Positions 1 through 9,743 of a stretch of 64,000 nucleotides of DNA are shown here, one piece after another. Numbering within the stretch: position 1 is the stretch's first letter; each line of letters starts with the position of its first letter. The stretch comes from Gilvirhabdus luticola (GTDB taxonomy: Bacteria > Bacteroidota > Bacteroidia > Flavobacteriales > Flavobacteriaceae). The stretch lies in assembly GCF_032583975.1 (NCBI RefSeq), contig NZ_JAWHTF010000001.1; one strand, 5' to 3'. A model generated the notes under the pieces. It ran no database searches, was not told where the DNA came from, and was given only the letters and a program-made list of their open reading frames with translations. The translations under genes and the position numbers were made by a program.

Positions 1-1757
1 CAGATATTATCATTAACGAACCTACTCAAATACAGGCAAGTTTAGTACTTGAAACACCACAAACATGTTTGACAAATTCAACATTAACCTTAAGTGCTAC
101 AGGAGGTACAGGTACCTATGAATATAGTGATACAGCATCTTTTGTAACTATTTTAGGTTCTTTTGCTTCATCAACAACATTTTCGGTTTCAGTAGGAACT
201 CATCAGTATTACGTTAGAGATGTAAATGGATGTATTTCTAATGTTTCTAATGAAATAACTGTTGATCCTTTACCGGCATTAACCATTAATCTGGACGTTA
301 CCAATGCCACCGTTAACTGTACTGGGGATAGCACGGGAGTAATTATCGCTGATGCAGAAGGTGGTTTAGGAAATTATATATATACGCTGCAAGATGGTTC
401 AGGAAATGACATTATCGGAGCAATACAAAATAGTCCAGGAGTATTTACAGATCTTCCAGCAGGAAATTATCAAGTTCAAGTGGAAAGTGGAGATTGTTTA
501 ACAACGTCTTCAGTGATAACCATTACTGAACCTTCAATAGCATTATCAGAGACACATACAGTAACACCTGTTACATGTACTGGTGAAGACGATGGTATAT
601 TGGAGATTTTTGCTATAGGAGGAACAGGAATTATAAAATACGCGATTTCCCCAAGATTGGATCAGTTTTTCGAAGAGCCTATCTTCGATAACTTAAGTCC
701 TGGAACCTATGAGGTTATTGTTCAAGACGAATTAGGATGTTATGTGGTTTTCAATTTTACTGTTGATGCTCCAATTCCTGTAGTACTTTCTATTGTGCCT
801 AATTCAATATTACCAGAAGTATGCGATGGTGATATGAATGGTGAGTTTAGTATTAACATTTCAGGAGGGAATTTACCATACAGTGTTGCTTTAGATGATA
901 TCAATGGCACTTATACTGCAGGTACAGCAATCCAAACCCAATTTGATTTTACAGGCTTATCAGGAGGTGATCATATAGTTTATGTAAGAGACGCTCTTGG
1001 TTGTGAATCAGAATGGAATATCACATTCCCTGAATCTGTTATTATTAATCCAGAAGCTGTAGTGGAATACAGTTGTGTCAATAATCTATCGAACAATACG
1101 GTTACAGTTACGGTGGATGAAAGTACAGACCTTTTGGATTTAGATTTTTCTTTAAATGGAGGAGCATATCAGGGAAGCAATGTATTTGTGAATGTGCTGC
1201 CAGGAGTTGGTCATTATATAGACGTAAGACATACTAATGGTTGTATACAAAGAACACCAATTTTTGAAATTGAAGATTACGAACCTATACAATTAACAAT
1301 ACAAGAAGGTGGGTTGAATGAGATAATAGCAACAGCTACAGGTGGAACTGGAATATATGAATATTCACTTAACGGAGAATCTTATGGAGACCAAAATACA
1401 TTCCTAATTTACGAATCTGGAGACTATACAGTTACGGTTACGGATAGCAATGGATGTATAGCAAGTGCTTCAGGGTACTTTGAATATGTTGATGTTTGTA
1501 TACCTAACTATTTCACTCCAAATGGCGATGGTTATCTAGATGGATGGGGTCCAGGATGTACGGAAAGTTATAAAGACCTAACCTTCGACATTTTTGATAG
1601 ATATGGTCGTAAGATAGCCACATTAAAAGTTGGAGAAAAGTGGGATGGGACATATCATGGAAAAGAGCTACCAACAGGAGATTATTGGTATGTTGTAAAA
1701 TTGAATGATAGCAGAGATGATAGAGAATTTGTCGGACATTTCACATTATATAGATAG
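1..1757 (+). CDS. T9SS type-B sorted surface protein with SprB-like repeats (5' end outside window)
   Basis: The reading frame is open from base 3, so the true start lies upstream and only the C-terminal part is seen. About six repeats of 75-90 residues each end in a motif of the form V-x-D-x-x-G-C (for example VRDVNGC, VTVTDSNGC), typical of SprB-type adhesin repeats. The last ~85 residues (about 1494-1757) begin CIPNYFTPNGDG and contain FDRYGR and a G-YWY segment. This is the gliding-motility-associated C-terminal domain (type-B sorting signal) that sends proteins through the type IX secretion system. Known: such proteins reach the cell surface and often act in adhesion or gliding. The following gene is a PorP/SprF protein, the usual partner of type-B cargo. 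The specific ligand is unknown. Confidence 0.92.
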   Translation, partial: DIIINEPTQIQASLVLETPQTCLTNSTLTLSATGGTGTYEYSDTASFVTILGSFASSTTFSVSVGTHQYYVRDVNGCISNVSNEITVDPLPALTINLDVTNATVNCTGDSTGVIIADAEGGLGNYIYTLQDGSGNDIIGAIQNSPGVFTDLPAGNYQVQVESGDCLTTSSVITITEPSIALSETHTVTPVTCTGEDDGILEIFAIGGTGIIKYAISPRLDQFFEEPIFDNLSPGTYEVIVQDELGCYVVFNFTVDAPIPVVLSIVPNSILPEVCDGDMNGEFSINISGGNLPYSVALDDINGTYTAGTAIQTQFDFTGLSGGDHIVYVRDALGCESEWNITFPESVIINPEAVVEYSCVNNLSNNTVTVTVDESTDLLDLDFSLNGGAYQGSNVFVNVLPGVGHYIDVRHTNGCIQRTPIFEIEDYEPIQLTIQEGGLNEIIATATGGTGIYEYSLNGESYGDQNTFLIYESGDYTVTVTDSNGCIASASGYFEYVDVCIPNYFTPNGDGYLDGWGPGCTESYKDLTFDIFDRYGRKIATLKVGEKWDGTYHGKELPTGDYWYVVKLNDSRDDREFVGHFTLYR

Positions 1758-1788
1758 AACATGGTAATTAGCCCCAAAAACTAAAATT

Positions 1789-2772
1789 ATGAAGACGAAA
1801 AGATTAATCCTATATATATTGCTTGTTGCTGTAACCTATGGTTATGGTCAAGAGCTTAATTTACCAGTGTTTACTCAATATTTAGCAGAGAATGATTTTG
1901 TTGTGTCTCCTACATATGCAGGAATTGGTGATAACTTAAAAATTAGGGCGAATGGTTTAACTCAATGGGTTGGAATTAAAGGAGCACCAGACAACCAATC
2001 ACTCTATGGAGATGTAAGAATTGCAGATCGCTCAGGTGTTGGATTGTCTTTTTATAATGATAGAAACGGTAACACCATCCAAACTGGAGCTAAATTTTCT
2101 TTTGCTCACCATTTAATTATCAATGTACCAACGGAACAGTATTTGTCGTTTGGTATATCATTTAATGTCAACAATTTTAAGATCGATATCAACAACTTCA
2201 ATACTACTTATGAAGCACCTGTCATAGACCCTTACGTTACCGATGATAGGTCTACCACCAATAGTAATTTTGATATAGGCGCATTGTATAGATATAAAGG
2301 GTTCTACTTTAGTTTTAATGCCAATAATATTCTTAAGAAAAAGGTAGATGAAGAAAGAGTCGCAGAACCTAATCAGTTGTTAAATTACCAAGTGTATTCT
2401 GGTTTCATCATAGGCAAGAATATTCCAAATAGTATTCAATACGAACCCTCAATTTTCTTCCAGTTGTTTGGTAGTGATGGACGATCCAGTACAGATGTTA
2501 ACTTTAAGGTCAGGAAATACGGTAAGAACATGAATTATTTTTGGGGAGGAATTTCTTATAGATATCTTAACGATCAATTCTTTAAACCACTTAATATAGG
2601 ACCAATGTTTGGATTCAAGCAATCCATATTTTATTTTGGATATTCGTATCAAGTCACAATGAACGACTTAATATCATACAATTCAGGAACACATATGGTT
2701 ACTATTGGGTTGGACCTTTTGCGCTCGGCAAGTAATTGTCCGTGTACTAAAAGTCGAGTGAGTTTTAGATAA
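1789..2772 (+). CDS. PorP/SprF family type IX secretion-associated outer-membrane protein
   Basis: This is a 327-residue protein with a signal peptide (cleavage near YGYG-Q at residues 17-21). The early segment FVVSPTYAGIGDNLKIRANG matches the N-P-A-x-x-G-like opening of the PorP/SprF family, and alternating hydrophobic strands and aromatic residues follow, as in a beta barrel. Known: SprF is needed for surface delivery of SprB, and each type-B cargo tends to have its own SprF-like protein. The gene starts 31 bases after the surface-protein stop codon, so the two are almost certainly co-transcribed. The start is an ATG that directly precedes the signal peptide. Confidence 0.92.
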   Translation: MKTKRLILYILLVAVTYGYGQELNLPVFTQYLAENDFVVSPTYAGIGDNLKIRANGLTQWVGIKGAPDNQSLYGDVRIADRSGVGLSFYNDRNGNTIQTGAKFSFAHHLIINVPTEQYLSFGISFNVNNFKIDINNFNTTYEAPVIDPYVTDDRSTTNSNFDIGALYRYKGFYFSFNANNILKKKVDEERVAEPNQLLNYQVYSGFIIGKNIPNSIQYEPSIFFQLFGSDGRSSTDVNFKVRKYGKNMNYFWGGISYRYLNDQFFKPLNIGPMFGFKQSIFYFGYSYQVTMNDLISYNSGTHMVTIGLDLLRSASNCPCTKSRVSFR

Positions 2773-2845
2773 AATAGCTGCTCGTGTTTATACTATTTAA
2801 GTATAATAAAAGGACATTATTAAAAATACAAATTCTTCATACTTG

Positions 2846-2859
2846 CGATAACGTTTTCG
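2846..2859. promoter_or_regulatory. LacI-family operator-like palindrome upstream of GH32
   Basis: CGATAACGTTTTCG is a 14-bp inverted repeat centred on CG, with one mismatched pair. It shares the 10 bases AACGTTTTCG with the site at 6554-6565 in the lacI-susC intergenic region. Central CG palindromes of this kind are typical LacI-family operators. It lies about 80 bases before the GH32 start. Binding by the LacI protein encoded at 5448-6467 is inferred. Confidence 0.6.
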
Positions 2860-2938
2860 TATTATAAATCAAGTGATTATTTTACTATTTTTTTACTTAT
2901 AATTTTAATTGTTTTATTTTGTATCAAGTCTTAACAAA

Positions 2939-4558
2939 ATGAAGAATAAGAGATGTCTTATAGCAATGAATTGGTTTACAATAACATTTTTGCTGTTAAT
3001 ACTCTTTACTTGTAAAGACAATTCAAAAAATAAAACAGAACAAATAGTGGATCAAATACTTACAGAAGAACAGCTTTACAGACCAAATTTCCATTTTACG
3101 CCAAAGGCCAACTGGATGAATGATCCAAACGGAATGTTTTATTTAAACGGAAAGTACCACTTATATTTTCAATATTATCCTGAAGATAATGTTTGGGGAC
3201 CCATGCATTGGGGACACGCTAGTAGTGAAGATTTGGTGACTTGGAAAGAGTACCCTATTGCCTTGTACCCAGATAGCTTAGGTTATATTTTTTCAGGAAG
3301 CGCAGTGGTAGATACCAATAACACATCTGGTTTTGGTAAAGATGGCAAAGCTCCAGTAGTAGCTATTTTCACGTATCATGATCCTGAAGGCGAAAAAGAA
3401 GGCAATATTGATTTTCAAAGTCAAGCCATTGCATATTCATTAGACGAAGGTCAAACTTGGACAAAATATAGCGGTAATCCTGTAATTCCTAATCCCAAGA
3501 TCAAAGATTTTAGAGACCCTAAAGTGATTTGGGATGAAGATAGACAACAATGGATTATGGTATTAGCTACCTATGAGAAAACCTTGCTTTATGTATCAAA
3601 GAATTTGAAAGAATGGAATTTTTTATCAGATTTTGGCGAAGGTATTGGAGCTCATGATGGTGTTTGGGAATGCCCAGATTTTTTCCCTTTAAAAGTTGAA
3701 GGCTCTGATGAAACCAAATGGGTTTTGTTGCAGAGTTTAAATCCTGGGCATATTAATGGAGGATCTGGCACACAATATTTTATTGGTGATTTTGATGGGA
3801 CTCATTTTTTATTAGATAAAGAATTGGAAAAGCAATTAAAAATTGATGAAGCTATTTGGTTGGATTACGGTAGAGACAATTACGCTGGTGTAACATGGTC
3901 TAATATTCCAAAATCTGATGGAAGAAAACTTTTTATTGGCTGGATGAGTAATTGGGATTATGCCAAAGAAGTTCCAACTTATGCCTGGCGAAGTAGTATG
4001 ACCATTGCCAGAGAGTTGAAACTTAGAAAAATGAATAATTCATATATATTATTTTCAAACCCGATTAAAGAATTAAATCATTTTAAGACTAAAGTTTTTG
4101 AAAAAAACAGTCTTTCGTTTAAAAGTGAAATGACCATAGTAGATTCAAATCAAATAGATATTAATAAATCTGTAATAGAAATCGAACTTTCAAATTTGAA
4201 TCATAATACATATACATTTAGTCTTGAAAATTCAAAAGGTGATTTACTTGAATTTGGGATTAATAATATTGAAAAATACTTTTTTATTGACAGAACAAAA
4301 TCTGGCGATTTAAGTTTTTCGGAAAAGTTTGCAAATGTTGTTTCAAAAGCTCATTTTAAAAACCAATTCGAAAATTTACATATTGAAATGGTTATTGACA
4401 AAACGTCGTTAGAGCTATTTTTTAACAATGGAGAAACTGTAATGACCGAAATATTTTTTCCTCGTAAACCGATGAGTTCGTTAAAAATTAGTACGGAAAA
4501 TGAATCTGAAACAACGATTAATAAATTGGTTGTAAGTCAACTAAAATTTAATAACTAA
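2939..4558 (+). CDS. GH32 glycoside hydrolase lipoprotein (levanase/invertase type)
   Basis: The protein is a beta-fructosidase of family 32, hydrolysing fructosyl bonds in sucrose, fructo-oligosaccharides or levan. With the start at ATG 2939 all three catalytic motifs are present: WMNDPNG with nucleophile D62, RDP with D193, and EC with acid/base E244. The N terminus is a lipoprotein signal ending in LFTC (Cys25) followed by K-D-N, so it is probably anchored in the outer membrane. A beta-sandwich domain follows the propeller. An upstream TTG (2909) in frame would add ten residues before the signal sequence and is less likely. It is followed two bases later by a fructokinase, which fits capture of the released fructose. 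A LacI-type operator lies upstream. Exact substrate length cannot be told. Confidence 0.93.
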   Translation: MKNKRCLIAMNWFTITFLLLILFTCKDNSKNKTEQIVDQILTEEQLYRPNFHFTPKANWMNDPNGMFYLNGKYHLYFQYYPEDNVWGPMHWGHASSEDLVTWKEYPIALYPDSLGYIFSGSAVVDTNNTSGFGKDGKAPVVAIFTYHDPEGEKEGNIDFQSQAIAYSLDEGQTWTKYSGNPVIPNPKIKDFRDPKVIWDEDRQQWIMVLATYEKTLLYVSKNLKEWNFLSDFGEGIGAHDGVWECPDFFPLKVEGSDETKWVLLQSLNPGHINGGSGTQYFIGDFDGTHFLLDKELEKQLKIDEAIWLDYGRDNYAGVTWSNIPKSDGRKLFIGWMSNWDYAKEVPTYAWRSSMTIARELKLRKMNNSYILFSNPIKELNHFKTKVFEKNSLSFKSEMTIVDSNQIDINKSVIEIELSNLNHNTYTFSLENSKGDLLEFGINNIEKYFFIDRTKSGDLSFSEKFANVVSKAHFKNQFENLHIEMVIDKTSLELFFNNGETVMTEIFFPRKPMSSLKISTENESETTINKLVVSQLKFNN

Positions 4559-4560
4559 AT

Positions 4561-5445
4561 ATGAATTCTTTTACTTGTTTTGGAGAAGTGCTTTGGGATG
4601 TTTTTCCTGATCAGGAAAAAATAGGTGGCGCTCCTTTAAACGTAGCACTTCGGTTGCATTCTTATCAATACGATGTTGCCATAATTAGTTCTGTTGGTAA
4701 TGATACACTAGGAAAACAACTGAAAGATTTTGTTTTAAAAAATGAGTTGACAAGCAACTATCTACAGACGGATAGGTCTTTAAGTACAGGTAGAGTTATT
4801 GTAACTTTAAATGATAATGGTTCTGCAAGTTATGAAATAAGTCAGCCCGTTGCTTGGGATAATATCCAATTAGATATAGCGAATATTGATCGAGTTAAGA
4901 AAAGCGATGTTTTTATTTTTGGTAGTTTGGCATGCAGAAATTCAGTTTCAAAACAAACACTTTTAGTTTTATTGAACCATGCTAATCTTAAGGTTTTTGA
5001 TGTTAATTTAAGACCTCCTTTTTTTAATCTTGAATTGCTTAAAGGTTTAATGAATAAAGCTGATTTTGTAAAATTTAATGATGATGAATTAGAATACATC
5101 TCAAAAAAATTAAACTCAAATCTTTCTTCAATTCAGGATAATATGGAATTTGTTTCAAATACATTTAATGTCAAGCATATTTGTGTGACAAGAGGAAGCC
5201 AAGGAGCCTTGTTTTTATCCGACGGCAAATTGTATTCAAATGAAGGATATAAAATAAATGTAAAAGATACGGTTGGAGCTGGAGATTCTTTTTTGGCATC
5301 ATTATTACATAAAATCACTAATGGTGCAAATAAACAAGAAGCTCTAAATTTCGCATGCGCTGTTGGAGCATTGGTTGCAGGTTCAGAAGGCGCTAACCCA
5401 AAAATAGAAGAATCAGATATCAATAATTTAATGGGTAGAAAATAG
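4561..5445 (+). CDS. PfkB-family fructokinase
   Basis: This is a ribokinase-fold sugar kinase of 294 residues. The N-terminal GGAPLNVALRL substrate-binding segment (residues 22-32) and the C-terminal DTVGAGDSF anion-hole/catalytic motif (D242 as base) are both intact. Cytoplasmic, no signal peptide. Its position directly after GH32, with only two bases between them, points to ATP-dependent phosphorylation of fructose released from sucrose or fructans. PfkB specificity is hard to read from sequence, so fructokinase rests mainly on context. The stop codon converges with lacI with a two-base gap. Confidence 0.88.
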   Translation: MNSFTCFGEVLWDVFPDQEKIGGAPLNVALRLHSYQYDVAIISSVGNDTLGKQLKDFVLKNELTSNYLQTDRSLSTGRVIVTLNDNGSASYEISQPVAWDNIQLDIANIDRVKKSDVFIFGSLACRNSVSKQTLLVLLNHANLKVFDVNLRPPFFNLELLKGLMNKADFVKFNDDELEYISKKLNSNLSSIQDNMEFVSNTFNVKHICVTRGSQGALFLSDGKLYSNEGYKINVKDTVGAGDSFLASLLHKITNGANKQEALNFACAVGALVAGSEGANPKIEESDINNLMGRK

Positions 5446-5447
5446 AT

Positions 5448-6467
5448 TTATCTCGTAGAATCTCTGATGACCAATTTTGTTGGCAATTCTACTGTTTTAA
5501 ATTCCACTTTAGTTTTGGCTTTTCTGTCTTTAATTTCTTTATACAAAACTTTGAAAGCTTGTTTCCCCATTTTAAATCCTGGTTGATTTACAGTAGATAA
5601 TTTTGGCGAAGTAATACGTGTTAATAGCCAATTACTAAATCCCATAATAGAAACTTCTTCCGGTATTTTCACATTTAGCTCTTTGAGTCCAACCATAACT
5701 CCAGTTGCAGTAAGGTCTGTAAAAGCAAAAACGGCATCTACGTCCTTATGATTTTTATAAATTTCCTTGGCAATCTTTTGACCATCTTCAAGAGATAAAT
5801 GGGGTGCTTCAAAAACTATAGACGTATCAAATTCTATATCATTTTCCTTTAACGCATTTTTATACCCAATAAATCTATCTATGGTGGTTTGAGGTTTTAA
5901 AGGACCTCTTACATGAGCAATTTTTTTACAACCAGTATCTATGAGATATTGAGTTGCATTAAAAGCAGCTTTTTGGTCATTAATAACCACCTTACTACAA
6001 TGTATAGACTTTGTAATCTTGTCATATAGTACTATAGGGAATCCAGATTCTATAAGGTTGCTTAAATGCATATAATCAACAGTATTGTCGGCCAATGACA
6101 ATAAAATACCATCAACATTTTTATCTAATAAAAGTTCAATTTGTTTTTTCTCAAAATCATAAGATTCTCCAGATTGTAAGGTGATAACTAAATACCCTTT
6201 TTTTTTAGCGGCATTAATGACTCCAGCAATGATGCTTGCAAAAAAATGATGAACAATTTCTGGAATGATTAAGCCAATAGTTTTAGATTCTTGATTTCTT
6301 AAACTCTGTGCTAAAAAATTAGGTTTATAATTGAGAGATTCAGCTAAAGATTTTACTTTGGCTTTGGTTTCAGGACTAACATCATCATAATCCTTTAGGG
6401 CTTTTGATACCGTTGCAACGGATATACCTAAAGTTTCTGCTATTTTCTTTAGAGTAATTTTAGCCAT
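5448..6467 (-). CDS. LacI-family transcriptional repressor
   Basis: The 339-residue protein has the LacI helix-turn-helix at residues 4-24 (LKKIAETLGISVATVSKAL), the hinge helix region around NYKPNFLAQSLR, and a periplasmic-binding-protein-like effector domain to the C terminus. It is divergent from susC and converges with the fructokinase gene. Operator-like CG-centred palindromes occur upstream of GH32 and between lacI and susC. Inferred role: sugar-responsive repression of the GH32-fructokinase unit and the susCD unit, with autoregulation likely. The effector is probably a sugar or sugar phosphate, but nothing in the sequence identifies it. Confidence 0.93.
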   Translation of the reverse strand: MAKITLKKIAETLGISVATVSKALKDYDDVSPETKAKVKSLAESLNYKPNFLAQSLRNQESKTIGLIIPEIVHHFFASIIAGVINAAKKKGYLVITLQSGESYDFEKKQIELLLDKNVDGILLSLADNTVDYMHLSNLIESGFPIVLYDKITKSIHCSKVVINDQKAAFNATQYLIDTGCKKIAHVRGPLKPQTTIDRFIGYKNALKENDIEFDTSIVFEAPHLSLEDGQKIAKEIYKNHKDVDAVFAFTDLTATGVMVGLKELNVKIPEEVSIMGFSNWLLTRITSPKLSTVNQPGFKMGKQAFKVLYKEIKDRKAKTKVEFKTVELPTKLVIRDSTR

Positions 6468-6550
6468 TTTGTTCTTAGCGTAAAAACCGAAAGTATTAAT
6501 TAAAGGCTTTGTAGATGATTGAATCGATTTATTTAGTTAAATTAAATAAA

Positions 6551-6566
6551 TCTAAAACGTTTTCGA
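6551..6566. promoter_or_regulatory. LacI-family operator-like palindrome between lacI and susC
   Basis: TCTAAAACGTTTTCGA contains the perfect 10-bp palindrome AAAACGTTTT with further matching pairs outside it. It shares AACGTTTTCG with the site before GH32. It lies ~85 bases before lacI and ~170 bases before susC in a 266-base divergent region that holds no other gene. A T-rich tract (6577-6589) and AT-rich DNA follow towards susC. Confidence 0.65.
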
Positions 6567-6733
6567 CAACTTATTTCGTTTTTTTTTTTGTAAATTCTTG
6601 CGGTTAAGTAAAAAAATGATAATATTAGTTAATTAATTGTTAATTTATCACTATCAAAATTCTTAATTTGACAATTACTTTTAAGAACAACTATTCAAAC
6701 AAACTAAAATTTTAACTAGAATTCTAATTTAAT

Positions 6734-9733
6734 ATGAAAAACAAATTACTTAAAAACATGCTGCTCCCAGTATTTTTACTTTTAGGGAGCTTTATTTACG
6801 CGCAGACAGTATCTGGTACTGTTTCAGATGCGATGGGGCCAATTCCCGGTGTCAACATTATAATTAAAGGAACAACCACAGGTGTTGCAACTGATTTTGA
6901 TGGTAATTACGAAATTGATGTTAACAACGGTGATGTTTTGGTGTTTTCGTTTATTGGCTATGTAACACAGGAAATAAGCTACACAGGGCAAAGCACAATT
7001 GATGTTTTGTTGGAAGAAGATGCAGCTAAACTTGAAGAAGTAGTTATCATTGGATATGGTTCTACTACGGTAAAAGATGCTACAGGTGCTGTTGCTTCAG
7101 TTAAAGCTGAAGATTTTAACAAAGGAGTTGTTACAACACCTGACCAATTAATTCAAGGTCGTGTTGCCGGTGTTCAAGTTACCGCATCAAGTGGCGAACC
7201 TGGCGCAGCAGCCAATATCAGAGTACGAGGTACATCATCTATTAGAGCTGGAAACGATCCATTATATGTTGTTGACGGTTTCCCATTAGGAGGTGGAGCA
7301 GCTTCACCTGGAGCAGATGTAGGTCTTGGAAGAACAAGTCCTAGAAATCCTCTTGCCTTTATTAATCCTGCTGATATTGCTAGTATTGATGTGCTTAAAG
7401 ATGCATCGGCAACAGCTATCTATGGATCTAGAGGAGCCAATGGTGTTGTCATTATTACAACCAAAAGAGGAAAAAGTGGAAAACCACAGATAAGTTGGAG
7501 CTCTTCTCTTCAGTTTAGTAGTATAGCCAATGAATATGATTTGATTAAAGCAAATGATTATCCTACAGTTGCGGCGGCCGCAGGAAATGCTACACCTGAT
7601 GCAGGAGCTAGAGTTGATCCTTTAGGTGCTATCTTGCAGACTGCTGTAACACAGCAGCATGATTTTTCTTATGGTGCAGGAAATGACACTGGAAATTATA
7701 GAATATCTTTAGGGTTACTTGATCAAGAAGGTATTGTTAAAGGAACCGGACAGGAAAAATATAGCTTTAATTTAAATATGACTCAAAGAGCTTTTAATGA
7801 TAGAGTGAAGTTTGAAACGAGTTTCTTATCTACTTTCTATAAAGATAAGGGAGAAGCAATTGCTGATAACACTGGTGCTGAAGGTGATTTAATGTCATCT
7901 GCTTTAAAATGGAATCCAACGCTTTCATTTTATAATCCAGATGGCACTTATAACCAGCCTAGTGATAATCAAAGAAACCCACTGGCATTTTTAGATTATT
8001 ATACAGATATTACCGACACTTCAAGAATCTTGGGGAATTTTGCTGTAACGTTTAATATTATTGAAGGCTTGGATTATAAATTTACCATTGGTGTAGATAG
8101 ATCCGAATCTAAAAGACGCGTAGGTATTTCATCTGATTTTAATACCAATAATACCGTTGGTAGAGGTATAGCAGGTGTAGAATATCTTCAAAATTTCAGT
8201 AAATTATTTGAACATACATTGTCTTACAAAACAGACTTAATGGATGACCTAGCGTTAGATGCAGTAATAGGTTATGGATATGGCTCTTACGATTCAAGTG
8301 GTAATAGATCTATTGCACGTGATTTTTCAATATCAAATCAAAATAAATATATAAAAGATCTTGGCTATGCTGCTACCTTTAGCCCATCAGAGCAAAGTGC
8401 TTTCGAAAACCCTACTGCTGAAATACAATCTTTCTTTGCAAGAGCTAATTTTAACTATAAAGGGAAATATTTGTTAACTGGTACAATTAGAGCAGATGGC
8501 TCTAGTAAGTTTGGTAAAAATAATCAATATGGGTATTTTCCATCTTTTGGAGCGGCATGGAGATTATCAGAAGAAGATTTTATTCCTGAGACTTTTTCAA
8601 ATCTTAAATTAAGGTTAAACTGGGGTATTACTGGTAACCAGGAATTTAATGCAGGTGCGGCACAAACACAATTTGGACCTACTGATGATGGATCTGGACT
8701 TCAACAAACCAATGTAGCAAATCCCGATTTACAGTGGGAATCAACCGTACAGTATGGAGCAGGTGTTGATTTTGGATTTTTTAATGGTAGGTTAAATGGT
8801 ACAATTGATTATTTTTATAAAGAAACAAAAGATCTGCTTTTTAGATTACCGGCAATTCAACCAGCTCCCGATGTAAATTATTGGACGAATTTTAATGATA
8901 TTAAAGTAATTAATTCAGGCTTGGAGTTGTCATTAAATGGTTCTATAATTAATAAAGAAGATTTTACTTTTGATGCATCTTTTAATATATCGTTTTTAGA
9001 TAATGAAATTGAAAATGTATCGAATCAATTCCCATTGGGTATCATAACTGGTCAAGTTTCGGGTAGAAGTTTAAGCGGACAAAATGCACAACTGCTATAT
9101 GATAATCAACCGCTATATGCTTTCTATTTACCAGTTTTTGAAGGCTATGATTCTTCAGGGAATCCTGTTTTTAGAGATGCAAATGGTGATGGTGTTATAA
9201 ATCCTAATTTTGATGGACCAGGCACTACTTCAGACCGAATCTTTGCTGGAGATCCTAATCCCGATATTCTTATTGGTATTGCTTTGAATTCCAGTTACAA
9301 AAAATTTGACTTTAGCGCTAATTTAAATGGGGCATATGGACATCAAATATTAGACAACACCGCTATGGCTCTTTTCTATAAAGCAGCAGTAGTTTCTAAT
9401 GAAAATGCAACTTATGCTGAAGCCGGTTCTGATGCGAATCCTGCAGGTGGTCCATTTTTGTCTACCAAGCATTTAAAAAGTGGTGATTTCTTAAGGTTGA
9501 GTAATTTAACTGTTGGGTATACCTTAAATGGAGAAGATATAAAAACAGATTGGATTCAATCTTTAAGATTATATGCCACAGGCCAGAATCTTTTTGTGAT
9601 TACACCTTATGACGGGTTTGATCCGGAAGTGAATAAGAATAAAGAGGTAGATGGTGTTCCTTCTTTTGGAATAGATTATATGGCTTATCCAAGGAGTAGA
9701 GGATTCTTAATCGGACTAAATGTAAACTTTTAA
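6734..9733 (+). CDS. SusC/RagA-family TonB-dependent outer-membrane transporter
   Basis: This is a 999-residue TonB-dependent receptor of the SusC type. A signal peptide ends at YAQ (about residue 24). A carboxypeptidase-regulatory-like beta-sandwich domain (about 25-100, GTVSDAMGPIPGVNI) follows, then a plug with LEEVVIIGYG and IRVRGTSS/NDPLYVVDG segments. A 22-strand-type barrel ends in a terminal aromatic residue (NVNF). It imports oligosaccharides across the outer membrane with its SusD lid, encoded ten bases downstream. Regulation is probably through the LacI repressor; no HTCS, SusR or anti-sigma gene is adjacent. The transported sugar is unknown, but the locus enzymes suggest small glucosides or fructosides. 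Confidence 0.95.
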   Translation: MKNKLLKNMLLPVFLLLGSFIYAQTVSGTVSDAMGPIPGVNIIIKGTTTGVATDFDGNYEIDVNNGDVLVFSFIGYVTQEISYTGQSTIDVLLEEDAAKLEEVVIIGYGSTTVKDATGAVASVKAEDFNKGVVTTPDQLIQGRVAGVQVTASSGEPGAAANIRVRGTSSIRAGNDPLYVVDGFPLGGGAASPGADVGLGRTSPRNPLAFINPADIASIDVLKDASATAIYGSRGANGVVIITTKRGKSGKPQISWSSSLQFSSIANEYDLIKANDYPTVAAAAGNATPDAGARVDPLGAILQTAVTQQHDFSYGAGNDTGNYRISLGLLDQEGIVKGTGQEKYSFNLNMTQRAFNDRVKFETSFLSTFYKDKGEAIADNTGAEGDLMSSALKWNPTLSFYNPDGTYNQPSDNQRNPLAFLDYYTDITDTSRILGNFAVTFNIIEGLDYKFTIGVDRSESKRRVGISSDFNTNNTVGRGIAGVEYLQNFSKLFEHTLSYKTDLMDDLALDAVIGYGYGSYDSSGNRSIARDFSISNQNKYIKDLGYAATFSPSEQSAFENPTAEIQSFFARANFNYKGKYLLTGTIRADGSSKFGKNNQYGYFPSFGAAWRLSEEDFIPETFSNLKLRLNWGITGNQEFNAGAAQTQFGPTDDGSGLQQTNVANPDLQWESTVQYGAGVDFGFFNGRLNGTIDYFYKETKDLLFRLPAIQPAPDVNYWTNFNDIKVINSGLELSLNGSIINKEDFTFDASFNISFLDNEIENVSNQFPLGIITGQVSGRSLSGQNAQLLYDNQPLYAFYLPVFEGYDSSGNPVFRDANGDGVINPNFDGPGTTSDRIFAGDPNPDILIGIALNSSYKKFDFSANLNGAYGHQILDNTAMALFYKAAVVSNENATYAEAGSDANPAGGPFLSTKHLKSGDFLRLSNLTVGYTLNGEDIKTDWIQSLRLYATGQNLFVITPYDGFDPEVNKNKEVDGVPSFGIDYMAYPRSRGFLIGLNVNF

Positions 9734-9743
9734 TAAAAAAACT

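Noticed and set aside
2788..2806. A 7-bp TTATACT/AGTATAA hairpin after the PorP/SprF gene as terminator
   Set aside because: The stem is pure AT but for one pair and no T tract follows; it is too weak to call.
2909..2938. Upstream extension of GH32 from a TTG at 2909
   Set aside because: The lipoprotein signal begins cleanly at ATG 2939, and the extra ten residues would lie before the signal sequence.
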